Shown here: positions 18,858 to 26,899 of the stretch, piece by piece
Position numbering within the stretch: position 1 is the first letter of the stretch
How the letters are laid out: every line of letters begins with the position of its first letter
Source: Falsiruegeria litorea R37
GTDB lineage: Bacteria > Pseudomonadota > Alphaproteobacteria > Rhodobacterales > Rhodobacteraceae
Length of the DNA: 64,000 nucleotides
Assembly (NCBI RefSeq): GCF_900172225.1
Contig: NZ_FWFO01000009.1
Span: forward strand, 1-64,000
Direction: 5' to 3'
The notes under the pieces: generated by a model
Database searches by the model: none
Seen by the model: only the letters and a program-made list of their open reading frames with translations
Told to the model about the DNA's origin: nothing
Position numbers and translations under genes: made by a program

Positions 18858-20024
18858 TTAATCCAGAACCGCCTCATCCAGTCGGTTGGATGGTGTCGCA
18901 GGTTGGATTTTTTCGATTGCCGCCACAGACGAGCGATAGGCCTCTTGTGGTGTCTGCCGAAACGCTGCCACCAACCCGAGCCGCGCCACAAGATAGCCCA
19001 CCGTGCACAGACCCAGGAACAGAATAGAGAGCCCTCGGCTGTCACTGGCCACTACCGCCAGGATGGCCGGTATCACGGCCAGCGGCATGACCAGACTTGA
19101 GGCGACCGGGTTGGCTGCGCTGCGGCTTTTGGCTTTGCCATGGCGCAGGATGGTGCGCAGCACCAGATGGTGGAAATGCAACTTGTCCGGGGCGGCTATC
19201 GACACCCCTTTGAGCACGCGCCGCAGCACCGCAAAGGTTGTGTCGACGAAGGGCCAGAAGATCACCAGCAGCATCGACCAGCGCGAGATGTCGGGGTTGC
19301 GCTCCATCAGCAGGATCGCGACCCAGGCCACCATGAAGCCAATAAGATAGGCCCCGGCATCCCCCAGAAAGATCTTGCCGAAGGGAAAGTTCACAAAGAA
19401 CACACCTAGGATCGACAGGGCGATAACCGTCGCCAGCAAAGCCACCGCATGATCGTCAAACCGCAAGGCGATGAAACTCAGCGACACCAGAGAAATGACG
19501 GCCACCGACATAGCCAGCCCGTTCAGCCCGTCAATCAGGTTGAACGCATGGCTGATCGATGTGGCCACGATGATGGTGAACACTGCACCAATCAGCGTGA
19601 CAGCCAGCGCCTGGTCGATATAAGGCGCCACCCCGCGGTCGATGGTCGCGCCGGTCACCAATACCATGATAAGGCTGCTGATCATCGCCGCAAGCAAGCG
19701 CTTGTAGGGGCGGGCTCCAATGCCGATATCCTCGCACAAGCCGACCACGAACACCGGAAGCCCCGCCACCAGCATCAGGGCCAGCAGGGAAAAGGCCTCG
19801 CCAGTCAGCAAGAGCAGCGCAATCAGCGTACCGGTCACAAAAGCGACCCCGCCAATTCTGGGTGTTGGGGCTTTGTGCATGCTCTGCACCTCAAGACCTG
19901 CATGACCCTTGGCGGTGCAGTGCAGGTGGCTGTCTTTTGTGAGGACAACGACCAGAGCAACGAGAAAGCTGCTCAGGGTAATCAGTACAAAAGACAAATT
20001 AAAATTGTCAAAAAATGTAATCAT
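18858..20024 (-). CDS. Undecaprenyl-phosphate sugar-1-phosphate transferase (WecA/MraY family)
   Basis: This polytopic 388-residue protein has about ten or eleven membrane helices and the family motifs: PRIGGVAF near 56, CEDIGIGARPYKRLL near 96, NLIDGLNGLA near 161, FLGDAGAYLIGF near 220, and a HFHH loop (DKLHFHHLVLR, about 283). It loads a HexNAc-1-phosphate from a UDP-sugar onto undecaprenyl phosphate, the first membrane step of many O-antigens, capsules and teichoic acids. The glmS/glmM pair on the same strand supplies its likely UDP-GlcNAc route. A separate PglC-like initiating transferase lies at 24301, so two priming routes may exist. Confidence 0.93.
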   Translation of the reverse strand: MITFFDNFNLSFVLITLSSFLVALVVVLTKDSHLHCTAKGHAGLEVQSMHKAPTPRIGGVAFVTGTLIALLLLTGEAFSLLALMLVAGLPVFVVGLCEDIGIGARPYKRLLAAMISSLIMVLVTGATIDRGVAPYIDQALAVTLIGAVFTIIVATSISHAFNLIDGLNGLAMSVAVISLVSLSFIALRFDDHAVALLATVIALSILGVFFVNFPFGKIFLGDAGAYLIGFMVAWVAILLMERNPDISRWSMLLVIFWPFVDTTFAVLRRVLKGVSIAAPDKLHFHHLVLRTILRHGKAKSRSAANPVASSLVMPLAVIPAILAVVASDSRGLSILFLGLCTVGYLVARLGLVAAFRQTPQEAYRSSVAAIEKIQPATPSNRLDEAVLD

Positions 20025-20390
20025 ACTAGAAACTAACCCCCCAAGAGCGGCTCCCTTACCCGGAAAATTCGGGCATCAAAAACTCACCGAATTCGGCAGT
20101 GTCAGTGTTTTCACCAATTTGGATTTCCTTGTTAATGCAGGGTTAATCCAAAATCCAGTATGTTTAAGGTCGATTAACTACGAAAGAATTAAGTATCACC
20201 TTGAAACCTCCTGAATCGCCAAAAGATTGATCCTTTTGACGCCTTTTTGAGAGATGTGATACAGTTCCGCCGACTTGGAGCGACAGTCTGTCACCCGTGC
20301 AGAAATACCAACATTCCCCTTTTGAACAGGTTTGAAGAATGATTGTACCCTGTCACCGGTGGTGATGCGAATCAGAGGCAGGAGCAAGGC
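20025..20390. promoter_or_regulatory. AT-rich divergent promoter region
   Basis: These 366 bases separate the WecA-like gene (minus) from the beta-helix gene (plus). Composition is clearly more AT-rich than the surroundings, with TTAA tetramers crowded at 20132-20192, including a CtrA-type site annotated separately. I see no ORF, tRNA or riboswitch. The GGAG at 20381 is the ribosome site of the downstream gene. Confidence 0.6.
20132..20146. promoter_or_regulatory. Predicted CtrA-type site, TTAA-N7-TTAA
   Basis: TTAA at 20132-20135 and TTAA at 20143-20146 are spaced by exactly seven bases (TGCAGGG), the full CtrA recognition pattern of alphaproteobacteria. Further TTAA at 20163, 20174 and 20189 surround it. 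It lies about 245 bases before the beta-helix ATG and about 110 before the WecA-like gene. CtrA controls motility, gene transfer agents and cell-surface genes in Rhodobacterales. Confidence 0.5.
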
Positions 20391-22049
20391 ATGTCGGAAA
20401 CAGGGGTGCATACAGGCGACCTTCCACTGACGGAACAGGTCGACGATCTACTGGGCAATCGTGATGGCTCTACCGTGCGCATTCCACCCCAGAAATTGGC
20501 ACAGCAGCTGGCCCGACACATGGCTGCTGAGGTGGAATTCGACACGCTCGAGACACTTCTGGCGTCGGACATCCCAGCCCGCGGGGACGGAGCCATCTGG
20601 CGGGCCGGAGGGTTGGGCTTTCAGGAGGTCGACCCAGGCAGCAGCGGGGGCGTGCTGGTTACCGCCGCCGGGATACACCTCAGGCCGCTGGCCGCAGCCA
20701 GACCCAACCGGGATTTTGCGGTGACACCTCAGCATTTCGCCACCCCCGAAGAGCTGGAGGTAGATGCGGATGCGGCTCTGATCCAATGTGCCAATGCCGC
20801 AGCCTCGGCTCCGGGCGGCAAGATGGTCCTGCCCACCGGGCTCTATCTGGCCAGCCCCGATCTGCAGCTGCTGCGCGAGGGGCTGCAGATCGAAGGCGAG
20901 GGACGCAACCGCTCACAGATCATCCTGAAACCCGGGCAGGGAGGGGCTGCCCTGTCGCGGTCCTGGGACCCCGAGGGGCCCAATGCCTATTTGCAGGACG
21001 TGGTGCTGCGATCCTTTGGTGTGATCCTTCAGCACCCGGAACGAGCGGCGCCGTCGAATTACCGTCAGCGCGGGATCGACCTGTCCCATGTCACCCGCTC
21101 GCTTTGCGATGACCTGTATGTCGGAACCTACCCGCGTGGCCTGTCCGAAAACATGGTGCCCCGGCCCGCAAACGCAGACGACGCGGCCCAGGGGATCGCC
21201 TTTCTGGGCATGTCCACAAGTCCCGGTCCCGCCTATTCGGGCGGCGAGGTCAACCGCTACTCGGGCTGCCATGTGGCCGGGGCACAAAAGGGGTATGTCC
21301 TGGATGATCCCGATTTCATCCTGCCGGGGGCAGGCTCGGCCTCGTACGCCAACCATTATGCCCATTGTGAGGCCCAGCATTGTGAAATGGGCTTTGGTCA
21401 GCTGTCCAAATACGGGGCCGGCAGCATGTATCTGGATTGCCGTGTGCAAGCAGTGAGCCGGGCCACCGGCTCGTCCAACACCACGTTCGAGTTTCGCATA
21501 GATGGGTATGACAACACGATCATCGGTGGCTATTCCGAAAGCCCCGCTGCGGATTACGCCCTGTATCTGTCGGCCACGTCGCGGCGGAACAAGGTTTATC
21601 CTCGCCTGTGGGATTTGGGTGTCAGCGACCGGGTCTCGGACCTGGGCACTGGCAACATCATCGAGATCATCGACCCCAACACCAACCGGCACAAACTGCT
21701 CAGCGGAAATCGCGATCTGAATGCGGGCCGGGTGCAGGCCTTTGCCACCTGGAGCGTTGTCGGCAAACAGGTCACAGTTCTGGACAGCGTCGGCGTGACC
21801 GATGTCCGGCGGCGTGGAACCGGTGATTACCAGATCCAATTCGACGAGGGGGTTTTTGACAGCAACGGTTACGCGCACGTGTTGTCGGGCACCGTGAATG
21901 CCGCAGGCCACCCCGGTCTCGTCTACCCTCACAGTGCGGGTCATATCGAACAGACCGGCCTTCGGCTGCTGTCGCGCAATCTGGCCACCTCGGAGGTGGC
22001 CGATTTCGAGCGCTATTCGGCAGTGTTTCACGGCGGGCAGGCGGGATGA
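20391..22049 (+). CDS. Right-handed beta-helix protein, phage-tailspike-like
   Basis: The ATG at 20391, behind GGAGCAAGG, gives 552 residues. The first 60 (LPLTEQVDDLLGNRDGSTV, then IPPQKLAQQLA) look like the helical neck that precedes spike domains in phage tail proteins. About 120-480 have the short Gly/Asn-rich turns of a pectate-lyase-type parallel beta-helix (PTGLYLASPDLQLLREG; IEGEGRNRSQIILKPGQGG). A beta-rich C-terminal domain follows. There is no signal peptide. Such proteins bind or cleave polysaccharides. In context it could be a capsule-modifying lyase or a spike of a phage or gene transfer agent. Catalytic residues cannot be assigned by eye. Its stop overlaps the next gene (ATGA). 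Confidence 0.7.
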   Translation: MSETGVHTGDLPLTEQVDDLLGNRDGSTVRIPPQKLAQQLARHMAAEVEFDTLETLLASDIPARGDGAIWRAGGLGFQEVDPGSSGGVLVTAAGIHLRPLAAARPNRDFAVTPQHFATPEELEVDADAALIQCANAAASAPGGKMVLPTGLYLASPDLQLLREGLQIEGEGRNRSQIILKPGQGGAALSRSWDPEGPNAYLQDVVLRSFGVILQHPERAAPSNYRQRGIDLSHVTRSLCDDLYVGTYPRGLSENMVPRPANADDAAQGIAFLGMSTSPGPAYSGGEVNRYSGCHVAGAQKGYVLDDPDFILPGAGSASYANHYAHCEAQHCEMGFGQLSKYGAGSMYLDCRVQAVSRATGSSNTTFEFRIDGYDNTIIGGYSESPAADYALYLSATSRRNKVYPRLWDLGVSDRVSDLGTGNIIEIIDPNTNRHKLLSGNRDLNAGRVQAFATWSVVGKQVTVLDSVGVTDVRRRGTGDYQIQFDEGVFDSNGYAHVLSGTVNAAGHPGLVYPHSAGHIEQTGLRLLSRNLATSEVADFERYSAVFHGGQAG

Positions 22050-22270
22050 GCCAACCGCCTGCCCACGCCCTGCGCGAGCCACATCCGACCCGCCGGTTCG
22101 TCCTGACTGGTGGTGTTGCTGCAACCGCTTGCCTGATTATTCCCACTTGGTCTGCCGCGGGCTCAAGCCCCCGGATGCTGCTTTTGGCGCAGCCCGAGAG
22201 CGCCACAACGACGATCCCCTTGTTGACCAACGGCAACGCACCGTTGTTGCTTGGCGACAGGAAAGTGTGA
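22046..22270 (+). CDS. Small protein with Tat-type signal, function unknown
   Basis: The 74-residue product starts inside the end of the beta-helix gene (ATGA overlap), so it is likely co-translated. TRRFVLTGG at about 15-23 fits the twin-arginine pattern and is followed by a hydrophobic stretch (VAATACLIIPTWSA) with a plausible signal-peptidase site near AAG. The mature part would be only about 35 residues with no recognised domain. The stop falls 22 bases before the left end of the IS30-like element, so it may be a gene shortened by an older event near the insertion. I do not recognise it. Confidence 0.45.
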   Translation: MSQPPAHALREPHPTRRFVLTGGVAATACLIIPTWSAAGSSPRMLLLAQPESATTTIPLLTNGNAPLLLGDRKV

Positions 22271-22292
22271 GCCGTGTTGTGAATGTGCCCTT

Positions 22293-22980
22293 GTGAACTC
22301 ACGGTGAAGTGCAGTTTCTGATATCCCGTTTTATTCCAATCGGTTCTGAATTTCTATCAGGTGGTTTTCGAACACTTCGGCAGGCGTCCGGTATCAGAGG
22401 CATTTGCGCGGCGTGGAATTGAGGCGGTGGCAAATCGACCTTAAATATCGATTGGTCAGCGCCGTCGGTTCGGTCGAGCGGGGCAGGTACTTTCGCAGCC
22501 TGTTGTTGGTGCTCTCGACGGTGCCTTTCTGCCAGGGCGCCTGTGGATCGCAGAACCAACTGTCGGCTCCAATCCCGTCTTTGAGCCGTTGCCAGGCCGA
22601 AAATTCCGTTCCGCGGTCGAAGGTGATCGACTGGCGTGCATCGGCGGGCAGGGGAGCCAGCCTTGAGTTCCGGGAACACCATCATCTTGCGATGAATGGC
22701 ACGACGTTTCTCGTACATGTCTTGAGCGGCCACGGCGTGATAACCATCTAGCTCCGGAAGTTCTGAGTCCGTGTAGCGGTTCCGTTTAGTGTCTCGGTAG
22801 ATTGTCGAAGCATCACGGCACAAACGATCCGCGATCTCAGAAATTGGCATATGGACTTTAAGCCACTTGGCGATCTTGCGGCGTTCGTCCAGTCTCAGGT
22901 GTGAGTAGTGGTGTCCCATTCAGCATCCTCCGTGCAAGCGTCTGTTCTGATACAGAATTTGCACTTCATTTGTGAATCCA
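22293..22980 (-). mobile_element. Decayed IS30-family insertion sequence
   Basis: Imperfect inverted repeats of about 32 bases bound this segment: the left starts TGAACTCACGGTGAAGTGCA (22293), and the right, read inward, starts TGGATTCACAAATGAAGTGC (22980). Inside, the minus strand encodes transposase pieces. The length is about 690 bases against roughly 1.0-1.2 kb for intact IS30 elements, so it is internally deleted and presumably immobile by itself. No clear target duplication was seen at the edges. Confidence 0.72.
22305..22919 (-). pseudogene. IS30-type transposase, internally deleted and frameshifted
   Basis: The minus-strand reading starts MGHHYSHLRLDERRKIAKW and contains the helix-turn-helix typical of IS30 transposases (MPISEIADRLCRDASTIYR). 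After about 75 codons, at KAGSPARR, it jumps. In another frame the C-terminal catalytic part appears (ITFDRGTEFSAWQ; APWQKGTVESTNNRLRKYLP), including the D...E surroundings of the DDE site. Roughly 130 codons of the middle, with the first catalytic Asp, are missing. IS30 proteins are usually about 320-380 residues. The gene is therefore a fossil, but its ends could still be mobilised by a functional relative. Confidence 0.75.
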
Positions 22981-23040
22981 CCTCTTCCCACCCAACGTAC
23001 GCGTAACCATGATTATGGAAAATTTCTACTGGAATCACGC

Positions 23041-23151
23041 TTACAGGCTGTTGCGCTCAAGACCCTTGGCGACGGTCTGGAGCAGAGTCTGGAAATAGAC
23101 CGCAACCGAGGTATTGCTCACCCAATGTAGTTCCCGTGCGGCCTCGCTTGT
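23041..23151 (-). pseudogene. C-terminal fragment of a sugar transferase
   Basis: Right after the acyltransferase stop, the minus strand reads AARELHWVSNTSVAVYFQTL and ends at a TAA at 23041. This is the same C-terminal segment as the intact sugar transferase (RWVRNASVAAYVQTLLKTV); by hand alignment 21 of the last 33 residues are identical. No start or catalytic part is present. The acyltransferase gene is thus bracketed by one complete and one leftover copy of related sugar-transferase ends. The divergence argues against a recent duplication and for recombination between two related loci. Confidence 0.75.
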
Positions 23152-24285
23152 TCAAGAGATCCAACGACGGCTCATCCCATCCCTGATGTCGTGCAATCTG
23201 AATTCCGTGACGCTCGCCACGCAGATCGCGACCAGATTTGCCGACACGACCATGCAAACCCCGGATATCCAGATGGATGCGTCGGGCATGATCTGCGAGA
23301 CCACAACAATCACCGTGAAATGGATCAGATAAAGCGAATAGGAATAGCTTGCCAGAAAGGACACGACCCGCGGCGCGACCACCCATCTGCGGGCGCGATC
23401 GGGGAACCATTGGCTGTAGATGATCATCAGCGCGACAGGGAACACCAACAGAACCATGAAGCTCAGATCATAGACATCAACCATGGAAAACTTTTTGATG
23501 TTGGCCGCGTAATCGACCAGCACGTACATCCCGAACACCCCGGCCATAATCAACAGGGTTCGGGCGGACACCCACCCTGGGTTCCATCGTCTGTTCAGGT
23601 AATAGAGCCCTGCCCCCGCCAGCCAGACCCATGTCAATCCGCTGGAAAACTCGTTTTCACTCAGGATGTTCAAGGCCGGCACCGCCCCGCAGATGCCAAG
23701 GGCAAGCAGAATCCAGGGCCGCCCCAACTGATGGCGAAAAAAGAAGACGATGCCAAAACTCATGTAGAGCCACCATTCAAAGCTGATCGTCCAGAACGGG
23801 CGCGCAGACCCGAACTGGTTCACTTCCCACAACAGCGCGCGTCCTACAGACCCAACCACAGGGCGAACCTGCAACATGAAGATGTTGCCCAGAAACTCCT
23901 TGAGCGTCACTTGGGGCGCGAATTCATATGCCCCGAAAACCCCGGTCCGAACGATGGTCACATCTACCAGGGCAATCAGACACAGGCAGAGCAGATAGGG
24001 CGGGAAAATCCTTGAAAATCGCGAGATGAAAAAGGCCCGGAACCCTGCTCCTCTGTGCCGCAGGTTCTCGGCTGAATGTGTAATGAGGTACCCCGACAGG
24101 ACAAAAAACACCACCACTGGCACGGCAGCGATGTCCCGCAAAGCAGCGCTGCTCCCCAATATCCCGAAGATATGCCCCAACAACACCATCTGTGCCGCAA
24201 GCGCACGCATGAGATCCAAAGTGTATTTGCCTTCGGAAGAAATCCGCAGCGGGGTCTTCGGCGTTGGCGTCTTTGGGCTGGTCAT
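23152..24285 (-). CDS. Membrane acyltransferase (acyltransferase 3 family)
   Basis: The 377-residue integral membrane protein opens with the family signature YTLDLMRALAAQMVLLGH followed by VVVFFVLSGYLITHSAE and RFSRIFPPYLL. About ten membrane helices span the rest. Family members move acetyl or other acyl groups across or at the inner membrane onto sugars of O-antigens and exopolysaccharides; the His in LLGH is the conserved catalytic candidate. It lies 15 bases after the sugar-transferase stop, in the same operon, and before the transferase remnant. A second, distinct member of the family is at 31086, suggesting at least two acyl decorations. Confidence 0.9.
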   Translation of the reverse strand: MTSPKTPTPKTPLRISSEGKYTLDLMRALAAQMVLLGHIFGILGSSAALRDIAAVPVVVFFVLSGYLITHSAENLRHRGAGFRAFFISRFSRIFPPYLLCLCLIALVDVTIVRTGVFGAYEFAPQVTLKEFLGNIFMLQVRPVVGSVGRALLWEVNQFGSARPFWTISFEWWLYMSFGIVFFFRHQLGRPWILLALGICGAVPALNILSENEFSSGLTWVWLAGAGLYYLNRRWNPGWVSARTLLIMAGVFGMYVLVDYAANIKKFSMVDVYDLSFMVLLVFPVALMIIYSQWFPDRARRWVVAPRVVSFLASYSYSLYLIHFTVIVVVSQIMPDASIWISGVCMVVSANLVAICVASVTEFRLHDIRDGMSRRWIS

Positions 24286-24300
24286 GCAGGCGTGGACCTT

Positions 24301-24948
24301 TCAGAGACTGTTGCGTTTGAGAACCTTGGTCACGGTCTTGAGCAGGGTTTGAACATAAGCCGCAACAGAAGCATTGCGCACCCAACGCAGATCCTGGGCG
24401 GTGCGCTGTTCAGTGGTCTCGACCGTGGAATCCACCTGGGCAAAGCCGGTGATGCCGGGGCGCAGCAGGTGGCGGTCCTGCCAGACCTCGGGCGTGTAAT
24501 CGGCCTCTTGCACCGGCACGTCAGGGCGCACACCCACCAGCGACATATGCCCCAGCACCACGTTCAAAAGTTGTGGAAGCTCGTCCATATGGGTGGGGCG
24601 CAGCACCTTGCCCACCTTGGTGATCCGGCTGTCGTTGGCCGATGTGGTTTGAAATTGCGCGCGCGCCTCTTCCGAGGGTGCGCCTTTGTGTTCATCCCCC
24701 ATCATCCGGCTTTTATCGGTGTACATGGTGCGGAACTTGAAGATCTTGAAGTGGCGTGTCCCCTGCCCCACCCGAATCTGCTTGAACAGCACGCTGTCGC
24801 GGTCCTCAAGCCAGATCGCCAGTGCCGCAATCAGCATCGGAATGGCAAACAAAAGCGCCATGGGCACCGCAATGCACAAATCGCACAGACGCAGGGCCAC
24901 CACGGTCGCGGTTTTGGGTTTCCGAATAGAGCTGTGCGACTGCGACAT
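24301..24948 (-). CDS. Phosphoglycosyl transferase, PglC/WcaJ-like bacterial sugar transferase
   Basis: I choose the ATG at 24948 (MSQSHSSIRK) over a TTG 21 bases upstream, giving 215 residues. There is one N-terminal hydrophobic hairpin (about 20-45) followed by the family motifs KIFKFRTMYTD, DELPQLLNVVLGHMSLVGVR and LLRPGITGFAQV. Without the extra N-terminal membrane domain of WcaJ it resembles the small monotopic PglC enzymes. It would transfer a sugar-1-phosphate, possibly a diacetamido-bacillosamine-type or HexNAc phosphate, to undecaprenyl phosphate to start the repeat unit. It follows the nonulosonic acid genes on the same strand, so it most likely primes that glycan. Confidence 0.92.
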   Translation of the reverse strand: MSQSHSSIRKPKTATVVALRLCDLCIAVPMALLFAIPMLIAALAIWLEDRDSVLFKQIRVGQGTRHFKIFKFRTMYTDKSRMMGDEHKGAPSEEARAQFQTTSANDSRITKVGKVLRPTHMDELPQLLNVVLGHMSLVGVRPDVPVQEADYTPEVWQDRHLLRPGITGFAQVDSTVETTEQRTAQDLRWVRNASVAAYVQTLLKTVTKVLKRNSL

Positions 24949-24982
24949 GTCAGGGTCTTTCTCTAACAAAGGGTTTTAGCGT

Positions 24983-26122
24983 TCAATAAGCGTTTATCTT
25001 GGACAGGGTTTCCTGCGTCAGCGGCAGATCGGGCAGGATCTTGGCCATCCGCTCAGCCGTTTTGCCATCCCCATAGGCGTTTTCAAACGGGGGCTGCAAG
25101 GTCCGTGCTTGTGCATAGGCCGCGCGCATCTGTTCCAGAGCGATGTCTGCGCAGTCCACCACATTGGCATTGCGCAAGCGGCCATTCTGACGATCGCCCA
25201 GGTTCAGACAGGCCAGATCAAAGCTGGCGCTTTCGATGATCCCGGACGAGCTGTTGCCGATCATCAGATCGCAATTGGCCAGACAATTCAGGTATTCCGA
25301 GCGCTCCAGATGCGCCAGGATGCGGAAGCGCCCGCCGTGTTCCGGGTTGGCAGCAAAACGATCCAGCTCCTGGTCGATCAGCTCGGCACCCGCATCCGAG
25401 TTGGGGCGCATGATCAGCCCGTGACAGTCCTGCTCCAACAGCAGCTGCAGGATCTGTGCGGTCTGCTCAGCGGCTTGGGCTGCCTGCTGCACCACCGGGT
25501 GAAACACCACCAGAACCGGGGCGCCGGTGACCTTCAGATCAAACCGCTGGCGCAGCCAGTTCGGGTCGCGCGCGGTGCCATCGGTGACACCTACCAGACC
25601 CGGCGCACCGGTGGTCCAGATGTGATCGGCCTGCTCGCCCATGCGGCGTAGCCGTTCGGCGGCATCTGCATTGGCGGGGAAATGGAAATGCGCCAGCTTG
25701 CTGATCGCGTGGCGAAAGCTTTCATCCAGCGTGCCCGAGACCTCGCCGCCATGGATATGGGCCACATGGATACCCAGATGGACCGCCGCCAGAGCAGCGG
25801 CCAGCATCTCTCCGCGATCGCCCAGAACCAGCACCAGATCCGGGCGGTCGTCTTGCCAGCAGTCGAGAAAGCCCAGCAGTTCATGGGCAAGCGCCTGCCC
25901 CATCTCGGCCCCATCCCGCCCGCTGAGTGCAACCGGGATGTCACGCGCGATGCGCAGCCCGCTTTGGACGATGTCATCGCGGCTGTTGCCGTATTTTTCC
26001 AGCAGGTGCTGGCCGGTCACGACACAGGCGACATCCAGACCCGCTTGGGCATCCAGATGCTGCAACACCAGCCGCATCAGGCCAAAGTCGGCACGGCTGC
26101 CGGTGACGTAGTGGATCTTCAT
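24983..26122 (-). CDS. NeuC/LegG-type hydrolysing UDP-sugar 2-epimerase
   Basis: The 379-residue protein starts MKIHYVTGSRADFGLMRLV and has the GT-B-like fold pattern of hydrolysing UDP-GlcNAc 2-epimerases of the NeuC branch (VTGQHLLEKYGNS, VLGDRGEMLAAALAA, HIHGGEVSGTLDE, MIGNSSSGIIESASF). NeuC and LegG remove UDP and epimerise C2 to give ManNAc or its 4-acetamido-6-deoxy analogue, the substrate of the NeuB-type synthase at 34115. With the 4,6-dehydratase and aminotransferase also present, the LegG reaction (UDP-diacetamido-bacillosamine) is more likely than plain sialic acid. It lies 12 bases after the SDR gene in one long operon. Confidence 0.9.
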   Translation of the reverse strand: MKIHYVTGSRADFGLMRLVLQHLDAQAGLDVACVVTGQHLLEKYGNSRDDIVQSGLRIARDIPVALSGRDGAEMGQALAHELLGFLDCWQDDRPDLVLVLGDRGEMLAAALAAVHLGIHVAHIHGGEVSGTLDESFRHAISKLAHFHFPANADAAERLRRMGEQADHIWTTGAPGLVGVTDGTARDPNWLRQRFDLKVTGAPVLVVFHPVVQQAAQAAEQTAQILQLLLEQDCHGLIMRPNSDAGAELIDQELDRFAANPEHGGRFRILAHLERSEYLNCLANCDLMIGNSSSGIIESASFDLACLNLGDRQNGRLRNANVVDCADIALEQMRAAYAQARTLQPPFENAYGDGKTAERMAKILPDLPLTQETLSKINAY

Positions 26123-26134
26123 CCCCCCGCTCCC

Positions 26135-26899
26135 TTACAAGGAAAACCCATCATCAATGACCAGGTTCTGGCCGGTGACGTACCGCGCGTGATCGGACAG
26201 CAGGAACACCAGACCGCCGGTCAGATCATCGGCATCCAGCATCCCCTTGGTGCCGCAGAACTGCGCATAAGCGGCCAGAAACGATGGCGCCTGCCCGTCC
26301 TCGACCCCGCCGGGGCTGAGCGTGTTCACCCGCACGCCGGACGCCTTGTAGTACTGCGCGAAATAGCGGGTCAAATGCACCACCCCGGATTTGATCGCGG
26401 CATATTCCACCGGCATGGTCATGGGGGTGTTGTCATAGACCTCGAACCGGGGCGCCATGACGCCATAGATCGAGGACATGTTGACGATTGCGCCGCCTTT
26501 TTGCGCGGCGAAATAGGCGGAAAACACCTGACTGGTCAGGAAATAGCCGCCCAGGTGCAGGGACATGTTTTCGCAGAAATCGGCATATTCCACCTCTTCC
26601 AGGCGGCGGCCGTAATTCTTGTTGCGCGGGTAGGCGTTGTTGATCAGCCCGTCGATGCGGCCAAAGCTGTCGCGCAGCGTGGCAATCCCGGCCTCAAGGC
26701 TGACCTTGTCGGTGATGTCGAGCTTCAGCGCGATGGCGCGCCTCGTGTCCCCGCCCACGGTCTGGGCGGTCTTTTCAGCGGCCTCAAGGTTCAGATCCGC
26801 CACCACGGCGATGCCGCCCTGATCGACGATGGCCTGACAGAACCGCGATCCAATCAGACCTGCGCCGCCGGTGACAACAATGACCTTATCTTCAAGCAT
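26135..26899 (-). CDS. Short-chain dehydrogenase, PtmA-like
   Basis: The 254-residue SDR has the NAD(P) motif TGGAGLIG near residue 10, NNAYPRN in place of the NNAG motif, the catalytic Ser in NMSSIYG and the YAAIKSG Tyr-Lys pair, so it should be active. In Campylobacter jejuni a similar SDR (PtmA) sits beside ptmB, neuC2 and ptmF in the legionaminic acid locus, where it acts on early hexosamine precursors. The start behind AAGGAG overlaps the end of the cytidylyltransferase gene by 8 bases. The position and the close link to CMP-sugar synthesis support a PtmA role, although SDR specificity cannot be read from motifs. Confidence 0.82.
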   Translation of the reverse strand: MLEDKVIVVTGGAGLIGSRFCQAIVDQGGIAVVADLNLEAAEKTAQTVGGDTRRAIALKLDITDKVSLEAGIATLRDSFGRIDGLINNAYPRNKNYGRRLEEVEYADFCENMSLHLGGYFLTSQVFSAYFAAQKGGAIVNMSSIYGVMAPRFEVYDNTPMTMPVEYAAIKSGVVHLTRYFAQYYKASGVRVNTLSPGGVEDGQAPSFLAAYAQFCGTKGMLDADDLTGGLVFLLSDHARYVTGQNLVIDDGFSL

